Assembly (NCBI GenBank): GCA_001464955.1
Contig: LNEM01000014.1
Coordinates: forward strand, 1-64,000
Origin: Rhizobiales bacterium Ga0077537
Lineage (GTDB): Bacteria; Pseudomonadota; Alphaproteobacteria; Rhizobiales; Hyphomicrobiaceae
Length of the DNA: 64,000 nucleotides
Direction of reading: 5' to 3'
Shown: positions 35,794-45,142 of the stretch, one piece after another
Numbering within the stretch: position 1 is the first letter of the stretch
Layout of the letters: each line of letters begins with the position of its first letter
Program-made: the position numbers and the translations under genes
Notes under the pieces: model-generated
Database searches by the model: none
What the model saw: the letters and a program-made list of their open reading frames with translations, nothing else
Told to the model about the DNA's origin: nothing

Positions 35794-36591
35794 ATGCGCT
35801 TGCAGAACAAGTCCGCTCTCGTCACCGGCGCCGGTAGTGGCATCGGCAAGGCGATCGCGCTTGCTTTCGCCGCCGAAGGCGCTGACGTCATGTGCGCCGA
35901 CCGGAATGGCGAGACCGCCGCCGCGACGGCGGCCGAGATCAACGCGGCAACCGGCGGTCGGGGTGCCGCCACCCGCGCCGATGTCGGCATCCCTGCCGAT
36001 TGCGAGGCGCAGGTTGCCGCGACCGTCGACGCCTTTGGCCGCATCGACATCCTCGTCAACAACGCCGGCGTCGCCTTTCACCGGCTGTTCCTCGACACCT
36101 CCCTGGAGGACTGGGAGCGCCTTCTTCGCGTCAACCTCACCGGCCAGTTCCTGACCGCGCAGTCGGCAGCCCGCCGCATGGTCGCGCAAGGGTCGGGACG
36201 GATCGTCAACATGGGCTCGATCTCCGGCCAGCGCGGTGGGACCGGCCGCGCGGCATACGGCACCGCCAAGGCGGGCCTCATGCAGTTGACGCGCGTGATG
36301 GCCGTCGAGCTGGCGCCCCTCGGCGTCGTCGTCAACGCCATCGCGCCGGGCCCGGTCCGCACCCCGATCACGAACCACGGTCCGGAGCAGACCAAGGCCT
36401 ACCTCGACCGCATTCCGGCCGGCGACTATGGCCGCGCCGAGCACATCGCCTCGGCGGCCGTCTTCCTCGCCTCCGACGACTGCCGCTTCGTTCATGGCGA
36501 GACGCTGAACGTCGATGGCGGCTTCGGAGCCGCTGGGCTGGTGTTCTCGACGACGGAAATGAAAAGCTACAAGAGCGGCGGCAAGGAGTGA
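35794..36591 (+). CDS. Short-chain dehydrogenase/reductase
   Basis: 265-residue classical SDR. Cofactor loop TGAGSGIGKAIAL near residues 12-24, NNAGVAFH, catalytic Ser in MGSISGQRG, and the Tyr-Lys pair YGTAK, followed by NAIAPGPVRTPIT. The Asp-like residue after strand 2 (MCADRNGE) suggests NAD rather than NADP. GGAGG precedes ATG 35794. Placement after the PHA depolymerase could hint at a 3-hydroxyacid or polyol substrate, but SDR substrates cannot be read from sequence. Confidence 0.92.
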   Translation: MRLQNKSALVTGAGSGIGKAIALAFAAEGADVMCADRNGETAAATAAEINAATGGRGAATRADVGIPADCEAQVAATVDAFGRIDILVNNAGVAFHRLFLDTSLEDWERLLRVNLTGQFLTAQSAARRMVAQGSGRIVNMGSISGQRGGTGRAAYGTAKAGLMQLTRVMAVELAPLGVVVNAIAPGPVRTPITNHGPEQTKAYLDRIPAGDYGRAEHIASAAVFLASDDCRFVHGETLNVDGGFGAAGLVFSTTEMKSYKSGGKE

Positions 36592-36610
36592 GGGCCGCCC
36601 GCCGGGCTGT

Positions 36611-37480
36611 TCAATCGACGGCGTGAAAGCGCCGTCGCTCCGCATTCTCGAGCCCGGGCACGATGTGCTGGCCAAGATCGCGCAAGGTCATCAGCCCAGC
36701 GAGGCCGGCCTTGATCTCGTCACTCGCGAGCACGTCGCAGCCGAGCGAGCCGGCCATCTTTTCCATCCTGAACGCAACCACGACATCGACCCCGGAGAGA
36801 CTGTCCTCTCCGAGCGATCCGCCGCCGCCGAAGGCGACCGCGCCGCGATGCAACGCCAGCCGGAATCGCGGTGAGCGGTTCCGCTGCAGCGCCATGAGCG
36901 CCGTCAGCGCCGAGGCGAACTGGCGCGGCGTCTCCGGTTCATGATGCCAGTAGGCGAAGAACCCGTCGCCGAGGAACTTGTTGATGGCCCCGTCGTGCGT
37001 GTCGATGATCTCCTTGCAGGTCGCCATCCACCGACCGACCTGCATCGCCATGTCGGTCGGCGACAGCGAGGCGGCCATCGCCGTCGATCCCTTGATGTCG
37101 GCGACGAGCATCCAGCAATCGATACTCTTGATGTTGATGATGGTCTGCGCCGAGAGGTGGCTGCGTTCACGCGGTTGCGAGATGCGGCCCGTCACGCGGC
37201 GGAACCTCAGCGAATGGTCGCCGAGCGACAGGGCGTCGCCGTCGTCGAGCCGGGTCGGCTGAATGACGCGCCGGCCGTTGAGATAGGTGCCGTTGCCGCT
37301 GCCGAGGTCGATCACCCAGTGCTCGGCATCATCCTGCTTGTGGACGAGCGCGTGCCGCCGCGACACCTTGCCGTCCTCGATGACGACGTCGTTGCTGGCC
37401 GAGCGACCGAGCGAGCACGTCTGCGCGAGCGGCCAGCGCCGCCCGCTTTCATCCTCGAGCCAGACTGTCGGGACCGTCAT
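36611..37480 (-). CDS. FHA-domain class III nucleotide cyclase
   Basis: 289-residue soluble protein with two domains. The N-terminal FHA domain (about 18-85) shows LGRSASNDVVIEDGKVSRRHA and DLGSGNGTYLNG, the phosphothreonine-binding loops. The cyclase domain (about 112-285) has VADIKGSTAMAASL with the metal Asp and FLGDGFFAYW with the second; it resembles adenylate/guanylate cyclases of proteobacteria. This pairing would couple a Ser/Thr kinase signal to cyclic nucleotide production. ATG 37480 has GGGGTTGGCG upstream. Confidence 0.9.
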   Translation of the reverse strand: MTVPTVWLEDESGRRWPLAQTCSLGRSASNDVVIEDGKVSRRHALVHKQDDAEHWVIDLGSGNGTYLNGRRVIQPTRLDDGDALSLGDHSLRFRRVTGRISQPRERSHLSAQTIINIKSIDCWMLVADIKGSTAMAASLSPTDMAMQVGRWMATCKEIIDTHDGAINKFLGDGFFAYWHHEPETPRQFASALTALMALQRNRSPRFRLALHRGAVAFGGGGSLGEDSLSGVDVVVAFRMEKMAGSLGCDVLASDEIKAGLAGLMTLRDLGQHIVPGLENAERRRFHAVD

Positions 37481-37675
37481 CGCCAACCCCTGCAATACGC
37501 GTAGACTAGCAAGTATGCAGTCGACGGGCCAGTTTCCAAAAATGTCGGGCTAAGCGCCGCGTCGCAGCCTCGCGTCGACACGTCGCCGCCTCCAAACGGT
37601 CGCGTGCCGCCCCTATATCGACGTGGTAAACGGCGTCGGTGTGACCGCGTCTGGCAGGGAGCGAGCGAGCGGCTG

Positions 37676-38653
37676 ATGGGCCCGTTTCTGGATCGTGAGA
37701 GACTGGCGGAGCATCGCGGGCGCAACCGCATGCAGTCGCTCCTGCTCGTCGGCGGGATGAGCCTCATCGTCATGGTCTCGGCGGCGCTGATCTGGTCATG
37801 GCCCGCCGCGGTGATGGCGGTGGCGATCGTGGTCGGCCTCGCCGTCCTCGGCCCGCGCATGCCGCCCGAGGCCGTTCTCCGCCTCTACAAGGCGATCCCC
37901 GTCGACCGCCGCCATGGTGCCCAGCTCCTCCGCATCGTCGAGATCCTCGCTGACCGTGCCGAGCTGCGTCGCCATCCGCGCCTCTACGTCATTCCCTCGA
38001 CGACGCTCAACGCCTTCGCCACGGGCACGAAGGACAACGCGGTGATCGCCATCACGGAGGGCCTCCTCCGCCGTCTCGACCTGCGCGAAGTGGCCGCCGT
38101 CATCGCCCACGAGATGAGCCATATCCGGAATAACGACCTGAGCGTGATGGCGATCGCGGATAGCCTCACCCGGTTCACCCAGTTCCTCGCCTACTTCGCC
38201 GTCTTCATGGCGGTGCTGAACATTCCGGCGATGCTGCTCGACTGGCACACCTTCCCCTGGCCGGCGATCCTGCTCCTCTACTTCGCGCCGACCCTGACGA
38301 GCCTGCTGCAGATGGGCCTGTCGCGCACCCGCGAGTACGACGCCGACCTCGAGGCGGCCGGCCTCACCGGTGATCCGGCCGCGCTCGCGTCCGCGCTGGC
38401 GTCGCTCGAGCGCTATCAGGGCCGCTTCTGGGAGGACATGATGATGCCCGTCCCCGCCCGCCGCATTCCGCAGCCATCACTCCTGCGTTCGCATCCGGAG
38501 ACGGCCGACCGCATCGCCCGCCTGCGCGAGCTCGAGAAGCGGCCGAGCCTGGCGAGACCTCTCCAGTACGGCAACGAACCGATGTTCACGATGGTGGGCC
38601 ACGGGCTCGGCGCCATGACGCCACGTCTGCGCCCGCTCGGAATCTGGTTCTGA
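37676..38653 (+). CDS. M48-family membrane metalloprotease
   Basis: 325 residues. N-terminal helices (MQSLLLVGGMSLIVM and a following span), then the protease core with HEMSHIRNND (HExxH zinc site) and the third ligand in SRTREYDADLEA; the intervening hydrophobic segments are typical of HtpX-like enzymes. Such proteases clear damaged membrane proteins. Start ATG 37676 is chosen over upstream in-frame positions because it begins the family pattern (MGPFLDRERL). Confidence 0.9.
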   Translation: MGPFLDRERLAEHRGRNRMQSLLLVGGMSLIVMVSAALIWSWPAAVMAVAIVVGLAVLGPRMPPEAVLRLYKAIPVDRRHGAQLLRIVEILADRAELRRHPRLYVIPSTTLNAFATGTKDNAVIAITEGLLRRLDLREVAAVIAHEMSHIRNNDLSVMAIADSLTRFTQFLAYFAVFMAVLNIPAMLLDWHTFPWPAILLLYFAPTLTSLLQMGLSRTREYDADLEAAGLTGDPAALASALASLERYQGRFWEDMMMPVPARRIPQPSLLRSHPETADRIARLRELEKRPSLARPLQYGNEPMFTMVGHGLGAMTPRLRPLGIWF

Positions 38654-38796
38654 TCGACCGCCCGCTCGCGGACCCGCGCCGCGCTCTCCATTCAGCCGCG
38701 GTTCACGGCGACTATGACATCGCTCCGCCGTGATCGACCGGCATCGTGCCATCGATCGTCGACGTTCGAGCGACGAGGCTCGGGAGGGCGGTACCG

Positions 38797-40179
38797 ATGG
38801 CTGCAAAGGTTTTCACTCTGTTTCGCCGCCTGTCGATGGCCGTCATGCTGCTGCTCGGTTCAATCGCCATGGCGACGAACCCGGCTGCCGCCCAGTCCGA
38901 CGAGATCCAGTCCTTCGAGCGCGAACTCGAGCCCTACGGCCGCTGGGTCGATCACGCCGGTTACGGCCAGGTCTGGGTACCCGACGTGGACGCCGACTGG
39001 CGCCCCTATTCGCGTGGCACCTGGGCGCACACCGAGGAGCACGGCTGGTATTGGGAGAGCGACGAGCCGTTCGGCTGGGCCGTGTTCCACTATGGCCGCT
39101 GGTTCCTCGACGACGATCTCGGCTGGGCGTGGGTCCCCGGCGACGAATGGGGCCCGGCATGGGTCGCCTGGCGCTATGACGACGAGAACGTGGGCTGGGC
39201 GCCGCTGCCGCCGGAAGCCGAGTACCGCGACGGCGAGATCGTCCACGCGACGAGCTTCTACGACAGCCCGCGCTTCTCGCCGGCCTGGTGCTTCGTGCCC
39301 GTTGCCATGTTGACCGCGCCGCGGCTCTGGACCCATATCGCGCCTCCGCGCCGCAACCGCGTGTACCTCGCGCGCACCCGCTTCATCCCTCATCGGCGCG
39401 GCTCGCGGCCCTATTTCTTCAACGGCGGCTTCGATCGCGGCCGTTGGGAGCGCCTCACGGGCCGCACGCTCGCCTCGCGCCGCCTGGTTCCGTCCGACCG
39501 GGCGGATCGCGGCCGCCCGCGTGGTCGCGACGGCGGCGATATTCCGGTCTACCGGCCGCGCGTGACCGGCCTGCCGCGCGATGGCGCGCGGCCCTTCGAT
39601 CGTCCCCGTGGCGACGGCCGCGATGGGCGTCCCGTCCAGCGTCCGCGCGAGGATTGGCGCGACAGGCGGCCGGACGAGCGCCCGCGGCGCGAGGAAGCGC
39701 GCCCGACGCCCACCACGCCGCCGCAGTGGGAACGCCCGCGGCTTCAGGACCCCGATGCGCCACGCCGTCCCGATCGCGGTCGGGAACCCGATTTCGGCCG
39801 TCCCGCCGATCCCAAGCCGACCCCACGCTTCGAGCGTCCGCGGGTCCAGGATACCCCTGACGACCGGCGTCCGGATTTCGGCCGTCCCGTCGATCCCAAG
39901 CCGATCCCGCGGTTTGAGCGTCCTCGGGTTCAGGACACCCCTGACGATCGTCGTCCGGACTTCGGCAGGCCTGACCGTCAGCGGCCGCCCGAGCAGCGGG
40001 GCGAGCCCCAGTTCCTGCCGCGTCCCCAGCTTCAGCCCCAGCGCGAGCCGCGCCCCTCGCCGCCACCCCAGACCGAACCGCGCCGGGGCGGCGACCGCGA
40101 CCGCTCCGGCGGCGGCGGACCGTCACTGCAGAGGGGCGGCGGCCAGCCGCCTCCCGAGCAGCCGCCGAGCACGAACTGA
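38797..40179 (+). CDS. Secreted DUF6600-like protein with a Pro/Arg-rich repeat tail
   Basis: 460 residues. A signal peptide (MAVMLLLGSIAMATNPAAAQ) is followed by the tryptophan-rich DUF6600 pattern: LEPYGRWVDHAGYGQVWVP, GTWAHTEEHGWYWESDEPFGW (in two pieces), HYGRWF, GWAWVPGDEWGPAWVAWRYD, VGWAPLP. From about residue 200 the chain is basic and disordered, with a two-copy 28-residue repeat. GGGAGG lies 10 bp before ATG 38797. Likely envelope-associated; function unknown. Confidence 0.88.
   Translation: MAAKVFTLFRRLSMAVMLLLGSIAMATNPAAAQSDEIQSFERELEPYGRWVDHAGYGQVWVPDVDADWRPYSRGTWAHTEEHGWYWESDEPFGWAVFHYGRWFLDDDLGWAWVPGDEWGPAWVAWRYDDENVGWAPLPPEAEYRDGEIVHATSFYDSPRFSPAWCFVPVAMLTAPRLWTHIAPPRRNRVYLARTRFIPHRRGSRPYFFNGGFDRGRWERLTGRTLASRRLVPSDRADRGRPRGRDGGDIPVYRPRVTGLPRDGARPFDRPRGDGRDGRPVQRPREDWRDRRPDERPRREEARPTPTTPPQWERPRLQDPDAPRRPDRGREPDFGRPADPKPTPRFERPRVQDTPDDRRPDFGRPVDPKPIPRFERPRVQDTPDDRRPDFGRPDRQRPPEQRGEPQFLPRPQLQPQREPRPSPPPQTEPRRGGDRDRSGGGGPSLQRGGGQPPPEQPPSTN
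39793..39960 (+). repeat. 84-bp in-frame tandem repeat in the DUF6600 gene
   Basis: Two adjacent 84-bp units (39793-39876 and 39877-39960), with a third partial start at 39961. Each encodes 28 residues of the form FGRPxDPKPxPRFERPRVQD followed by TPDDRRPD. Confidence 0.85.
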
Positions 40180-40202
40180 CGTGGCGGAGGTGAGACGCGT
40201 CG

Positions 40203-40232
40203 AGGCGGTTGCATCCCCGGATGCGACCGCCT
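40203..40232. terminator. Strong hairpin between the DUF6600 gene and meaB
   Basis: AGGCGGTTGCATCC (40203-40216) and GGATGCGACCGCCT (40219-40232) pair over 14 bp with one G-T, separated by two bases. No T-run follows. It should block read-through into meaB or protect the upstream mRNA. Confidence 0.6.
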
Positions 40233-40243
40233 AATCACGCCCG

Positions 40244-41197
40244 ATGTCAATCGACACCCCATCGCCGTCCGAACTCGTTAGCCGTGTCGTCGCTGGCGAA
40301 CGGCGGGCGATTGCCAGGGCGCTATCCGCCCTCGAAGCGGAGGCCGCCGGCTCCGGCGACGTTCTCGCGGGCCTCGTTCCGCATCTGGGCGGGGCCACCG
40401 TCGCCGGTATCACCGGGCCGCCCGGCGCCGGCAAGTCGACGCTCGTCAACGCCATCATCACCGAAGCGCGCGCCTCGGGCCTGCGTGTGGCGGTTCTCGC
40501 AGTCGATCCCTCGTCGCCGGTGACGGGAGGCGCCATCCTCGGCGATCGCATTCGCATGGCGTCGGCGCTCGACGACGATGGCGTATTCGTCCGTTCGCTT
40601 GGCTCGCGCGGTGCGCTCGGTGGCCTGACGCCGGCCGCCGTCCGCATGATCGACGTTCTGGATGCGGCGGGGTTCGGCCTCATTCTGCTGGAGACGGTCG
40701 GCACGGGCCAGAGCGAGGTCGATGTCGCAGAGGTGGCCGATGTGGTGTTGGTGGTTTCGGCGCCCGGTCTCGGCGACGGCATCCAGGCCATCAAGGCCGG
40801 CCTTCTCGAAATCGCCGACATCCTCGTCGTCAACAAATCCGACCGCGAAGGCGCCGACCGCACGGTCGAGGAGTTGAAGGCCGGGCTGGCCCTTCGCGCG
40901 TCCTCCGGCGATGTGCCGGTACTCAAGACCACGGCCATGACCGGGGCCGGCGTCGCGGAGCTTTGGCGCGAGATGACGTCGCAGGCGGCCAGGCGTCTGG
41001 CGGAAGGCCTCGTTGCGCGTCGCCGCCGTCGCGCGCGCTATCTCATTGCCCGCGCCGCGGCAGACCTTGTCGCCCGCCGCATCCGCCGCGGCGATGCCGC
41101 GATCGACATCCTCGCCGATGCCGTCCTCGCGGGGGCGTCGACCCCCTTCGAGGCGGCGACGCGTGCGCTCGGGCTGCCGCCGGTGCGCGGGCCCTGA
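40244..41197 (+). CDS. meaB: Methylmalonyl-CoA mutase-associated GTPase MeaB
   Basis: 317-residue G3E-family GTPase that guards and reactivates methylmalonyl-CoA mutase and its adenosylcobalamin. P-loop GPPGAGKST, VLAVDPSSPVTGGAILGDR (the conserved block), ETVGTGQSEVDVAE and NKSD are all present. No mutase gene is adjacent, so the client is encoded elsewhere. It suits a cell that handles propionate or uses the ethylmalonyl-CoA pathway. Confidence 0.95.
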   Translation: MSIDTPSPSELVSRVVAGERRAIARALSALEAEAAGSGDVLAGLVPHLGGATVAGITGPPGAGKSTLVNAIITEARASGLRVAVLAVDPSSPVTGGAILGDRIRMASALDDDGVFVRSLGSRGALGGLTPAAVRMIDVLDAAGFGLILLETVGTGQSEVDVAEVADVVLVVSAPGLGDGIQAIKAGLLEIADILVVNKSDREGADRTVEELKAGLALRASSGDVPVLKTTAMTGAGVAELWREMTSQAARRLAEGLVARRRRRARYLIARAAADLVARRIRRGDAAIDILADAVLAGASTPFEAATRALGLPPVRGP

Positions 41198-41212
41198 CGG
41201 CAAGATACTGCG

Positions 41213-42616
41213 TCAGAACACGTAGTCGCTCTTGAACACGCGATCGATGTCGCGCCTCCAGTCCCGCTCGTAGACCTCGAGCATGGCTTCGGCAGGCGAC
41301 CGCCCGCTTTCGACCGTCTCCGCGACGTACGCCAGATGGATGCGCTCGTCGTCTCCCTTGTCCGTCCGGATCGCCCGGGCCTTCAGCCCTTCGTGGGCGA
41401 TCGCCGACACTTCCCGTGCGATGTCGAGCAGCTTCATGCGCCGGAACGGGGTCGCGAGCGCCGTCCTCGGCACGCCGGAGCGCAGCGTGTCGCGCTCTTC
41501 CGCGGTCCAGCCCTTGACCACGTCCCACGCCGCATCGAGCGCGGTCTGGTCGTAAAGGAGCCCGACCCAGAGCGCCGGCAGCGCGGCGATCTGCGGCTCG
41601 AGGCCCGAATCCGCGCCGCGCATCTCGAGGAAGCGCTTCATGCGCACTTCCGGAAAGATCGTCGTGATGTGGTCCGACCAGTCCGCGATCGTCGGCTCGA
41701 TGGTCTTCAGCTCCGATCGGCCGAGCTTTTCCGCAAGCTTGCCCGCCATGAAATCCCGGAACGAGGCGCCGGCCACGTCGATGTATTCGCCGTCGCGATA
41801 GATGAAGTACATCGGCACATCGAGAGCGTACTCGACGTAGCGGTCGAAGCTCATACCGCTCTCGAAGACGAACGGCAGAAGCCCCGTTCGGGCCTTGTCG
41901 GTGTCCCGCCACGCCTCGCTGCGGAGCGACAGGAATCCGCTCGGCACGCCTTCGCGGAATGGCGAGGAGGCAAAGAGCGCCGTCGCCACCGGCTGCAGGG
42001 CCAGCGAAACGCGCAGCTTCTTGACCATGTCGGCTTCGCTGGCGAAGTCGAGGTTCACCTGGATCGTCGCCGTGCGGTACATCATGTCGAGCCCGCCCGC
42101 GCCGACCTTGGGCATGTAGCGGGTCATGACGGCGTACCGGCGCTTGGGCATGCGCGGCGTCTCGGGGATCTTCCACTTGGGCGAGAAGCCGAGACCGAGG
42201 AATCCGAGCTTCAGATCCCGGCCGATCTCCTTCACCTGCTCGAGGTGCGAGTGCGTCTCGGCGGCCACCTCGTGCATGTTGGCGAGCGGTGCGCCCGAGA
42301 GTTCGAACTGCCCACCCGGCTCCAGCGACACGGTCGCGGCCGGCTCGCCGTCGGGACGCTTGAGCGCGATGATCGTGTCGCCCTCGCGGATGGCCTCCCA
42401 GCCGTAGCGCGCGATCAACTCTTCCATCAGCGCCCGGATGCCGCGCTCGCCGCCGTAGGGGATCGGCCTGAAGTCGTCGGTCTGGAAGCCGATCTTCTCG
42501 TGCTCGGTGCCGATCTTCCAGTCGCTTTTGGGCTTCGAGCCGACGGCGAACCATTCGATCAGATCGTTCCGCGAGCCGATCGGCGGTGAAGCGTCGCCGT
42601 CCTGGCGTGTCGACAT
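41213..42616 (-). CDS. gshA: Glutamate--cysteine ligase (proteobacterial/plant type)
   Basis: First step of glutathione synthesis, ATP-dependent joining of glutamate and cysteine. 467 residues, standard for this class. KIGTEHEKIGF, VSLEPGGQFELSGAP, TATIQVNLDF and FMAGKLAEKLG are recognisable blocks; the chain ends in SDYVF. Follows rsmE on the minus strand after a 193-bp gap that contains a candidate promoter. Confidence 0.95.
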   Translation of the reverse strand: MSTRQDGDASPPIGSRNDLIEWFAVGSKPKSDWKIGTEHEKIGFQTDDFRPIPYGGERGIRALMEELIARYGWEAIREGDTIIALKRPDGEPAATVSLEPGGQFELSGAPLANMHEVAAETHSHLEQVKEIGRDLKLGFLGLGFSPKWKIPETPRMPKRRYAVMTRYMPKVGAGGLDMMYRTATIQVNLDFASEADMVKKLRVSLALQPVATALFASSPFREGVPSGFLSLRSEAWRDTDKARTGLLPFVFESGMSFDRYVEYALDVPMYFIYRDGEYIDVAGASFRDFMAGKLAEKLGRSELKTIEPTIADWSDHITTIFPEVRMKRFLEMRGADSGLEPQIAALPALWVGLLYDQTALDAAWDVVKGWTAEERDTLRSGVPRTALATPFRRMKLLDIAREVSAIAHEGLKARAIRTDKGDDERIHLAYVAETVESGRSPAEAMLEVYERDWRRDIDRVFKSDYVF

Positions 42617-42681
42617 GCTGCAGGTCCTCGGTCGTCGAATGTGTCGCCGCTTCGTTCGCCCACGGCTGGGCCATGCCGGCT

Positions 42682-42710
42682 CTTATGGCCGTCGCGGCGC
42701 CGATAAACAA
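42682..42710 (-). promoter_or_regulatory. Candidate promoter for gshA
   Basis: On the minus strand TTGTTT (42710-42705) and CATAAG (42687-42682) are separated by 17 bp, close to the sigma70 consensus, 66 bp before the gshA ATG. Confidence 0.35.
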
Positions 42711-42809
42711 GACCCGCCGGCTTCAAGATCGAGACACCGGCAGTCATGAGATTTCCGCGAGTGTCGCGTTAGAAAACCTCAAGTATCCAGCGCGGGCGGC
42801 ACCGGTGCC

Positions 42810-43553
42810 CTAGCGCCAGTCTCCGAGCACCGCGTTGACGAGCGCCATCGCGGCGACGGCTGCCGTGTCCGCCCGCATGATGCGGGGCCCGAGCGCCAGC
42901 CTGACGACGTTCGGCATGGCGACGAGCCGCTCGCGTTCATCGGGGGCAAAGCCACCCTCGGGCCCGATCAGTACCGCGACGGGACCACGTGCGACCTTCG
43001 CGAGCGCGTCGATCGGGCTGGTGACGGGCGCATCCTCGTCGCAGAAGACGAGCGTCCGCGTCGACTCGAACGTGGCGAGCGCCTTGGCGATCGGCATCGG
43101 GTCCGTCACTTCGGGCACCCTCAGGATGCCGCACTGCTCCGCCGCCTCGATCACGTTCGCGCGCATGCGGTCCAGGTTGACCCGCTCGGCCATCGTATGC
43201 CGTGTCAGCACCGGCGACAGGCGGGCCGCACCGAGTTCCGTCGCCTTCTGCACCATGTAGTCGAGCCGCGACCTCTTCAGTGGCGCGAAGAGATAGTGGA
43301 GATCCGGTCCCCCGGCCTGAACCCGGGTCCGGACGTCGATCACGAGTGACGCGTCCCGGCGGCCCTCCCGGCGGAGCCGGGCCAGCCACTCGCCGTCGCG
43401 CCCGTTGAAGATGTGCACACCCGCCCCGTCGTGAAGCCGGAGCACGTTGACCAGATAGTTGGCCTGATCGCGGCCGAGCGCGACCACGCCCCCGGCGCCG
43501 AGGTCGTCCGGAACGAAGAGGCGCTGGGCGCGGAAATCATAATCGTCGCTCAT
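42810..43553 (-). CDS. rsmE: 16S rRNA (uracil-1498-N3)-methyltransferase
   Basis: SPOUT-fold enzyme methylating U1498 of 16S rRNA. 247 residues. N-terminal PUA-like part (RAQRLFVP...ALGRDQANYLVNVLRL), then PLKRSRLDYMVQKATELG, AAEQCGILRVPEV and the SAM-binding knot IGPEGGFAPDE with LALGPRIMRADTAAVAA. Confidence 0.94.
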   Translation of the reverse strand: MSDDYDFRAQRLFVPDDLGAGGVVALGRDQANYLVNVLRLHDGAGVHIFNGRDGEWLARLRREGRRDASLVIDVRTRVQAGGPDLHYLFAPLKRSRLDYMVQKATELGAARLSPVLTRHTMAERVNLDRMRANVIEAAEQCGILRVPEVTDPMPIAKALATFESTRTLVFCDEDAPVTSPIDALAKVARGPVAVLIGPEGGFAPDERERLVAMPNVVRLALGPRIMRADTAAVAAMALVNAVLGDWR

Positions 43554-43620
43554 CGCCGCTCTTTAGCGTGATGTCGCCGCTCCCGCCACTCCGCGCCGCC
43601 GGGATGGTTTGCCCGCCGGC

Positions 43621-44073
43621 TCAGAGGCGAACGTGGTCGGCCAGATGCGGCGCAAGGTCGTGATCGGGCACCTTGGTGAGATCCTTCGCCACCTCGCCCA
43701 CGATCGCCGCCTTGACGCGGTCGCTGAACGCCGCGCGCAGGATGCCGAGCGCCTGCGGCGGCGCGACCACCACGAGACGGTCGAAGGCGCGGTCGCTCGC
43801 ACTCTGGTCGATGCGTTCCGCGACACCTTCGAGGTAGGACCGCTTCGCGAGATCGCGCGGATCGGTGCGCGGCACGAGCGGATGCCGGGTAGCTCCCGAC
43901 GATTCGAACGACCGCCCTTGCCGATCGTCGACCATCTCGTGCGTCGACGCCGCGAGATCCGCGTCGCTGGTCATGCCCGCGACCTCGTGGGCGCCCTTGC
44001 CCGGCCCGAGGGTCTCGAGCACCCGCGATCGTCCCGCATCGGCGATCAGGATCCACGTACGAACTGGCTTCAT
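43621..44073 (-). CDS. Host attachment-family protein
   Basis: 150 residues. The family pattern is clear: WILIADAGRSRVLE, then DPRDLAKRSYLEGVAERID, RLVVVAPPQALGILRAAFSD and a late TKVPDHDLAPHLADHV. The first member was named for Agrobacterium attachment to plants; biochemical role unknown, the fold resembles eRF1-like nucleotide-binding domains. GGAGG lies 6 bp before ATG 44073. Confidence 0.88.
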   Translation of the reverse strand: MKPVRTWILIADAGRSRVLETLGPGKGAHEVAGMTSDADLAASTHEMVDDRQGRSFESSGATRHPLVPRTDPRDLAKRSYLEGVAERIDQSASDRAFDRLVVVAPPQALGILRAAFSDRVKAAIVGEVAKDLTKVPDHDLAPHLADHVRL

Positions 44074-44197
44074 GGTGCACCTCCGGGTTTGCGTATCGGC
44101 GCCGCTCAACATCTGCCATGCAACCCGGCGCGTCGCATTGACCCTGGTCATTCGGCGCGCCATTGCGGGCAGGCGGACCTCGCCTTAGGGTCCGCCC

Positions 44198-45142
44198 ATG
44201 ACGAGCCCGACCGACATCGCCCCGACCGTTCCCGACGCCCGACCCGGCAACTGGGTCGACCGCCATGCGCCGCGTCGCTGGCGTCCCTATCTGCGCCTCG
44301 CCCGCTTCGATCGCCCGATCGGGGCGTGGCTTCTGCTGTTCCCCTGCTGGTGGGGGCAGGCCATGGGCGAGCTGGCCGCCGGGCGTACCTATCCGAACGT
44401 CTGGCACCTCGTTCTGTTCCTCGTCGGCGCCTTCGTGATGCGGGGCGCCGGCTGCACCTATAACGACATCGTCGACCGCGACATCGATGCTGGCGTCGCT
44501 CGCACCCGTGGCCGTCCGATCCCCTCGGGCGAGGTGACGCCGCGTCAGGCGGCCCTGTTCATGGTGGCGCTCTGTTTCGTCGGGCTGGCGGTTCTGCTGC
44601 AGTTCAACACCGTGACGATCTGGCTCGGCATCGCGTCGCTGGCGTTGGTCGCGATCTACCCGTTCATGAAGCGCTTCACCTATTGGCCCCAGCTCGTTCT
44701 GGGTCTGACGTTCAAGTGGGGCGCGCTGGTCGGCTGGACGGCGGCCCGTGGCGAGCTCGAATGGCCGGCCGTCCTCCTCTACGCCGGCTGCGTCCTCTGG
44801 ACGGTCGGCTACGACACCATCTACGCCCACCAGGACAAGGAGGACGATCTGGCGCTCGGCCTCAAATCGACGGCGATCAAGTTCGGCGATGCGACGAAGC
44901 CCTGGCTTACGGGCCTCTATGGCGCCGCACTTGTGCTCTGGGCAGTCGCGGCGGCGATGGCGGGCGCTGGCGTGATGACCGCCATCGCGCTCGTGGCCGC
45001 CGCCGGCCTGCTCATCTGGCAGATCGCCACGCTCGACATGACCGACCCGTCGAATTGCCTCGCCCGCTTCAAGTCCAACCGGTTCGTCGGCTGGCTGCTG
45101 TTCGCGGGGCTCGTGCTGGACATGATGGTCGCGTCGTCATGA
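44198..45142 (+). CDS. ubiA: 4-hydroxybenzoate polyprenyltransferase
   Basis: Membrane prenyltransferase of ubiquinone synthesis, 314 residues, about eight to nine helices. Both Asp-rich motifs are present: NDIVDRDIDAGVARTRGRP and YDTIYAHQDKEDD. Its stop overlaps the start of the next gene by four bases. Confidence 0.95.
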   Translation: MTSPTDIAPTVPDARPGNWVDRHAPRRWRPYLRLARFDRPIGAWLLLFPCWWGQAMGELAAGRTYPNVWHLVLFLVGAFVMRGAGCTYNDIVDRDIDAGVARTRGRPIPSGEVTPRQAALFMVALCFVGLAVLLQFNTVTIWLGIASLALVAIYPFMKRFTYWPQLVLGLTFKWGALVGWTAARGELEWPAVLLYAGCVLWTVGYDTIYAHQDKEDDLALGLKSTAIKFGDATKPWLTGLYGAALVLWAVAAAMAGAGVMTAIALVAAAGLLIWQIATLDMTDPSNCLARFKSNRFVGWLLFAGLVLDMMVASS

